From NCBI GenBank assembly GCA_017591395.1, contig WEDG01002027.1:38030-102029 (forward strand): DNA of 64,000 bases, read 5' to 3'. The DNA comes from Schistocephalus solidus (Eukaryota; Platyhelminthes; Cestoda; Diphyllobothriidea; Diphyllobothriidae). Positions within the stretch are counted from its first letter, which is position 1; each line of letters begins with the position of its first letter. Below are positions 58,844-64,000 of the stretch, one piece after another. Made by a program: the position numbers and the translations under genes. The notes below the pieces were generated by a model, which saw nothing but the letters and a program-made list of their open reading frames with translations, ran no database searches and was not told where the DNA came from.

Positions 58844-59125
58844 ATGGAGTTACTAACCGTACTGGTAGCGCAGGTACACGCGCTTTGCCAATATTCTATC
58901 GCTGCATGGCACAATTGCGAGGCGTTCGTCACACACGACGGTCGAACTAGCAGTAGACAAGTTAACAATGGCAAAAAAAGAAGGATTTCACAACTGTTAA
59001 GTGGTTCAGGAGGAAAAGAATACGACGAAAGGTTTGGAAGGAAACATCTTTACGGGGTCCATTATCAGATCCAGGCGAATTTCAAAGCAACGTTGGAAAT
59101 ACTAGTTGTTATTGCACCTGTTCAG
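58844..59125 (+). other. ORF with KH-like remnant, right copy
   Basis: Mirrors 49002-49310 over its first two thirds (TVLVAQVHALCQYS; AAWHNC; TSSRQVNNG) and then frameshifts. A perfect donor, TTCAG|GTGAGT, follows at 59126, which the left arm lacks. The KH-like part is no longer in frame. Confidence 0.3.
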
Positions 59126-59155
59126 GTGAGTAGCAGGAGGTCAAGGCAGTACCGA

Positions 59156-59880
59156 GTCAAGTCAAGTCAAGTCAAGTTTATTAAGGGAAAGATAGGCAAA
59201 CGCCTTTGAACTCCCTCTTGGTTACAGTATGGCTAAAAAGCCTCTGGTACATCATGAAAATGTAAAAAAGTTGGTTTGCATAATAGCGTGCGGAAAAATA
59301 AGCAGCTGTTGGCTCCTCAAAAAGAGTAAACATAAATGTGTACTTGCATATGCCGAGTAGCATGAGTACATGCTATTATTAGTGACGAGATTCTCGTGAG
59401 TGAGGCATATGCGACGAGTTTGAGCTAATAAAAAAATGCTATAAAAAAATGGTACTGTAATATAGAAAGTAGTATTGTCATATAAGAGTGTTATTCAACT
59501 GGGACGTGACTAAGAAGATCTGGGGATATTATAGTGGGCACTGCTATACTGGTCCAGGTTTTTCTTAAAAAGCTCAACGGAAGTAGCCATAACAACATCC
59601 AGAGGCAGAGCATTCCACGCGTCGACCGCTCTCTTGGAGAAGAAGAACTTTCGTGTATCCAGTCTGGCCCCAGTTACACGTAGTTTGAGTGGATGCCCTC
59701 TCAAGTTCGTGGTTGTTGCTAACTGGAAGAAGTCTCCGGGTGCGAGGCAGCAGCCCTGACCGCACATGATACGGAATGTTTGTATCAGGTCACCTCGTAG
59801 CTGCCTGTAACTCAAGGGAAAGAGATTAAGGTTAGCGTAGACCTTCAGAGTAATGAGGTGGCACCTGTTAGATAATCCGA
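59156..59880 (-). mobile_element. CR1/Jockey-type LINE 3' end
   Basis: The minus strand encodes an intact C-terminal segment of about 101 codons (59815-59510). It reads YRQLRGDLIQTFRI, LRGHPLKLRVTGARLD, then TRKFFFSKRAVDAWNALP. It ends with FKKNLDQYSS. These are the usual last motifs of the LINE polymerase. After a 3' untranslated stretch of about 350 bases it ends in AATAAAC and (ACTTG)n, four perfect 5-bp repeats at 59156-59175. It is a 5'-truncated copy inserted just outside the right arm. Confidence 0.85.
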
Positions 59881-62180
59881 AGGGTTAATTCTATTTTTTA
59901 TCTATTATTTGTGCGAGACTCTTCCTTGAAATTGGTAGATTTGTCTCTCTACCTAGAAAGTCGGGTGTCTTTTCTTGTATCTTCCTTTCCAGATGGATTT
60001 TCACACGACCAATCTTTCTGGCTCTACGCAGGATCAGGTAAATGAATAGATACCCATTAGTGTGGTCGCCAATGGCAGTCGGTCTTCATTACCCAAACCT
60101 AGGTGCTGCAAGTTTGCGACGGATATGCACAGAGTCGTAGTGGGAAAGCAAATTGCTAACTGTCTTTTGAGGTTGCCTTATTGATTCACTTGCTGCGTCT
60201 CCTAGAATAGGCAATCAAAGAAATGAGTCTTTCTATTCTGCAGTTACTAAATTAGGCTTTCTGGAATGTTCCGTATTATTCCAGAGGATCAATCTCGCTG
60301 CATAGTCACTTTGCTGTCTTCTGCAGTTGTGGAAGTCTGCTTCAACAGATTCTATAACTGATATTTCATTTTTAGGCGTTCGATTTCCATGCATAGATAG
60401 GGCATAAGATTGGCGCTGAGAACATGCAAATGACCTTGATTTCCTAGGGCAATGTCAATTTGTAAAAACTCAACATATGCTAGTTCATAAAAGTTGAACA
60501 AGTACTTAGCGACGATTATTATCACTGTCAATATTTATATTGGGGAATCAAATTTGAAGCCAACTATGCCCTTATCGAACGCTCGTCGATTTAATGAAAG
60601 GAAATTTTAAATTTTACGATTCGACGGCCGATTTCAGTGCTGTCTTGCATGTGTTTCCTATAAGTGTGGGCTTGTATTGGCCCAACTTCAGGTGCATGTT
60701 GCAATGCTCAACCTCTCGTGACAACCTGCAAATGCTCAGCAGTTGCGGCAAATCTGGACTACCCAAACCGGCCAATCAGCTTCAAGGCTGACTCATACAT
60801 TAACTCGCTGGATTCACTGTGACGACTCCCCACTGACACAATTCGGATGCCGCTGTCGCGGATGCGGACGTACAGACAATAACTTCGAACCCCTTCCCAA
60901 TAGCTCCGTACAGAATACTCTATATTCCTATCTGGTTTCCAACTTCTATTCTCCTGCGGAACCAAACTAGAAAATCTATCACCTAGTGTATTCCCTTATA
61001 GGTTGAGCTGCTGAGATAGGCCCAGGGGCAGTAGCTGGTGCGATAGTTTTTTAAAGATTTTGTAGACCATCTTATTTTTCGCACTCAGTCCTCTTTCACC
61101 CAGTTAAACCCTTCGGCTAGGATTCAAACAGTTTTGAAGTGTCGCAGCAACAATTTTATGAAGATAACATTGCAGCCCAAATTCTATGACGAAGACAGAG
61201 ATTTTGCAAAAGTCGGTAGCCTTATTGGCCGCGGCTTTTGTTTTACTGAGACATACTCAAGCACTGTAAAGTATGTATGGTAAGAAATAAACGCTAAGTC
61301 GAACTCAGGCACTGCTCCGTCTTCCAAGCACCGAATGACTCTCCGAGCTTGTGAGTTGTCCAATTTGAAATTTAGCCCCAGTGTCTGTCGTTACCAGAGA
61401 ACCAGTCAGTCCGCTTCGCACACGAAATGTATGGTCGTCTATTTATACCTGCGTCACCCAGGAAACTTTCCATTTGTTGTGATTTTGCGGAAAGGCCACC
61501 TACGATGTCGAGCTATAGAGGTCTAATATATGACCTGCTCTTTCAAAATGTTAGTTGAAGCCAAGCTACCAAGTTGCCAGTTTGTGTAACTGTAGGCAAG
61601 TCTGCAATTTTGACTGATTTTCTTGAGGTGCCGCTATTTGTATACGATTGCATATCCAAGTACTGAGTATTTTGTACATGTCGATCTGTTCGCAAGCTGC
61701 ACCACAACACGACGAGTTCGTGCCTTGGGTCTTTGACTGATGCTCAGGCCTGCGGATTGTTAATAGTCAATAGACCTAATTAGAGACCCATCGTATACTT
61801 GGAAGGGTCCTCTAGACTTCCCGTTACTGATTTTCTGCCCTTGTTTGTTCACTTGGCGCTTGCTGAAGATAAAACAGATGCTCTCCCGGCGTGTGTCACA
61901 GGAAGATGAGCTGTCTGGCTCTGTCATTCACTGAGCTCAATCCCAGCATCAGACAGCCAGTTGGCTTGGATAGAGGAAGACGTTTTATGGATATTTCTTA
62001 TTTACTAGCAGTCGAAAGTCAGCTGTTCTCATTTTTCAGTCATGCAAGTACAATTTAGGTCCTCAAGTATAAAGTACTTTTTTCCGCAAAGAACAGTCAG
62101 GCTGCCATCGTATCGTTGCTATGACTGCAACTCCTTAACTTTCAGGTGTAATGACTGCCGGTTTGTTTGTATTCAAAGAG
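59881..62180. other. No recognisable feature
   Basis: The composition is less AT-rich than the surroundings and short ORFs (up to 75 codons) occur on both strands near 60594-60970 and 61335-61526. No reverse transcriptase, integrase or protease motif is visible. It may be an old, unclassified element or gene remnant. Confidence 0.4.
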
Positions 62181-62530
62181 AATAGTGACATCCGGGTTAC
62201 TATTTGACTAAAGCCTATTACTTCGGATTATGCTCAGATTTTAATGGTTAGCTTTGCGTTATTTGAAATGTTCGAGGAAGTGGAAGCATTTGTTTGCATG
62301 ACCGCGGTAAGGTTTATAAATATGTTTTTAGGGTTAAACTTCAGCTTAGCCACGCACAATGAGAACTGTATTAGGTAAAGAGTGATATCGGAGAAATAAC
62401 GGTGGGATTTAGGCTGAGTAATAGAAGGGTTAAAGAGTACAGTTCAAGTAAGACCATTTGGTGCAACGAAGGGAGGTGAGCTGCATGATAAATGTCAGAC
62501 GTTTCATCAAATATAAGCTGTAAGGTGTTA
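62180..62530 (+). repeat. Repeat R3, distal copy
   Basis: Diverged copy of 9280-9575: TTTAATGGTTAGCTTTGCG, TTCAGCTTAGCCAC and TAAGCTGTAAGGTG. It leads directly into R4. Confidence 0.65.
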
Positions 62531-64000
62531 GCATTAGATTTGGGCGTCGACTGAGCTTTGGGACGTGAATTTTAGCGTTAAAAATAGAGAAAAAGGCTGG
62601 TTTCCGGGATCCAACATCGCCTTAGTGATAGTGTACCTCCAGGCAAGTGGTACGTATGGGCATGCTTTAAAATGTCTTGTCATAAAACATATTGTTACAG
62701 AAAAGTGACTATAGAGATTCAAGAAACGTTACTCAATGTTTCATTTGCCAAAGGTGACAACAGACATGTGACACCTATAATTGAAGCATCATCGACTATG
62801 CGCGTATTATTTTAAATTCCATATTCAAACTACACCAGATGGGGTTCATGCTTCGACTTCGATAGTGACGCCTTAATATGTCCCAGAACGCGATATATCA
62901 TCATGCAATTTCAGTGACTAGTAAACCTCTATGACTTTGTACTCAACCGCCGTTTTAATACCCCAACGATCACCCATTTTGTCATCAATTGAGAGTGAAG
63001 TTGCCATTTCGTAGTGCTGCTCTATATAAAACCCGAGCCTCTCGAAAAATATAACACACATTTAACTGCAATCCTCTGGCATCAAAAGTCCTTCGAACAA
63101 CACAGGAATATTTTTTGAAGGCCATTTTGTTATTTTCCATGATTTGAAGATATCCATTCTGACCTGACTTTTGTGAGTGAAAACCAGAACCATTTATATT
63201 AGATTGAAAAAAACCCCAAGAAGGTGGAAGAGTCATTTAATGCGCATCGACACGCGTAGGTTCAGCACAAATGGCAAAAAAATAAATGGAGCCGTCAACG
63301 ATTTGCATTGACGAAAGGATGATAGAGGCAAGTTGCCTAGATTTGGACTCAAAATCTTCTACTGTTGGTCTTTTTAAATTGGACAATTATAGTGAAATCA
63401 GCTCCACTGACAAATGTGTATTGGACTTTTAACATCAAATATGTTAATTGCCGTTGAGCTACGTCAGCCGGGGTCACAGTTTCAAAACAAGCTTAGTAAC
63501 AGGCACGAATGGTCGAGTGGTTTGCACAAGAGAGAGGGAAGAGCGAGTGAGGTCTACGCCATGGGATCAATCTGCACCGTAAATTTGGAACGCTATGTCA
63601 TAATAAGTTCAACTTGTTCGTCCTTTGTGTAATAATTGCAAGTTGGCAGGAAAACTCGGTCCTTCTGGTCAGTAATGTGTGTATTGTAGGGGAATATCTG
63701 GAAATGGGAGACTATGGCGCAATTGACTTTTCTTAAGAAGGGCTTTAAAGCTCTGTAAGGAACGTGGGTTCCAGGTTGACTCCTGTGAAAGACTGATAAA
63801 TTCGATAGGGAGAAAGCCTGTGTGGCACGCGTAGACGTGTTTTATCACCTCATCAGCCGTTGTTATAGGATGTGCGATCCAAAGCATTGGATTAAGTGGT
63901 TAAAATTAATGACATCTTTTCTGGATTTAAATCCAAGCTGCTCTTACCGGACGTTGATTTGACTGACTAATGAAAATTAGGTAGTCCGAAATGAAAATTC
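62530..64000 (+). repeat. Repeat R4, distal copy, cut by window end
   Basis: Same orientation as 9576-11100; the last bases (AGTAGTCCGAAATG-like, 63980-64000) begin the R6 unit that follows R4 in the first copy. The 72-codon minus ORF at 63669-63887 is not kept open in the first copy. Confidence 0.75.

Larger units (their letters stand above)
54960..59100 (-). repeat. Right arm of 10-kb inverted repeat
   Basis: Reverse complement of the left arm without the LINE insertion. It starts with C-rich satellite (54960-55325) and ends just after the KH-like ORF. Confidence 0.9.

Noticed and set aside
59840..62180. LTR retrotransposon pol remnant
   Set aside because: Composition looked suggestive, but no protease, reverse transcriptase, RNase H or integrase motif could be read in any frame.

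Overview
This is eukaryotic, almost certainly metazoan DNA: AT-rich, with no bacterial-type operons, TA microsatellites, tRNA-derived SINEs, fragments of two retroelement classes, and GT-AG-like splice signals around short exon candidates. The retroelements are Penelope-like elements (PLEs) and CR1/Jockey-type LINEs. This mix suits an invertebrate with a repeat-rich genome. A flatworm (cestode or trematode) is my best guess, but nothing here proves the lineage. No complete long gene, rRNA gene or CRISPR array is visible.

Layout. 0.5-2.6 kb: nothing recognisable. 2.6-16 kb: a mosaic of a degenerate LINE piece, a telomere-like C-rich/G-rich satellite with a period near 222 bp, and dispersed repeat families (named F1, R2, R3, R4, R5 and R6 here); a PLE fragment ends this part. 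16.2-17.0 kb: a tandem dimer of a 302-bp unit inside TA microsatellites, each copy with a hammerhead-ribozyme-like motif on the minus strand. 17.0-34.0 kb: a large inverted repeat with arms of about 6 kb. Its loop holds a third partial copy of the outer arm, two SINEs, a PLE fragment with an intact YVDD, and F1/R2 repeats. 34.0-42.0 kb: AT-rich, mostly single-copy DNA carrying the best protein-coding candidate, a minus-strand two-exon gene for a small secreted peptide with a TATA box. 42.0-48.8 kb: a second mosaic of the families seen at 2.6-15 kb, again largely as inverted copies. 49.0-59.1 kb: a second large inverted repeat carrying PLE reverse transcriptase fragments and several exon-like segments. 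59.1-59.9 kb: the 3' end of a CR1/Jockey-type LINE with an ACTTG tail. 59.9-62.2 kb: nothing recognised. 62.2-64.0 kb: a direct repeat of 9.3-11.1 kb that runs off the window.

How it fits together. The window is dominated by inverted duplications at several scales, most with visibly diverged arms. The duplications therefore look old rather than like a recent cloning or amplification artefact. All recognised reverse transcriptase fragments are broken by stops, deletions or lost catalytic residues. The most interesting candidates are the hammerhead-like tandem dimer (similar to animal 'retrozymes', non-autonomous relatives of PLEs), the strand-switch cassette found three times inside the 222-bp satellite, and the small signal-peptide gene.
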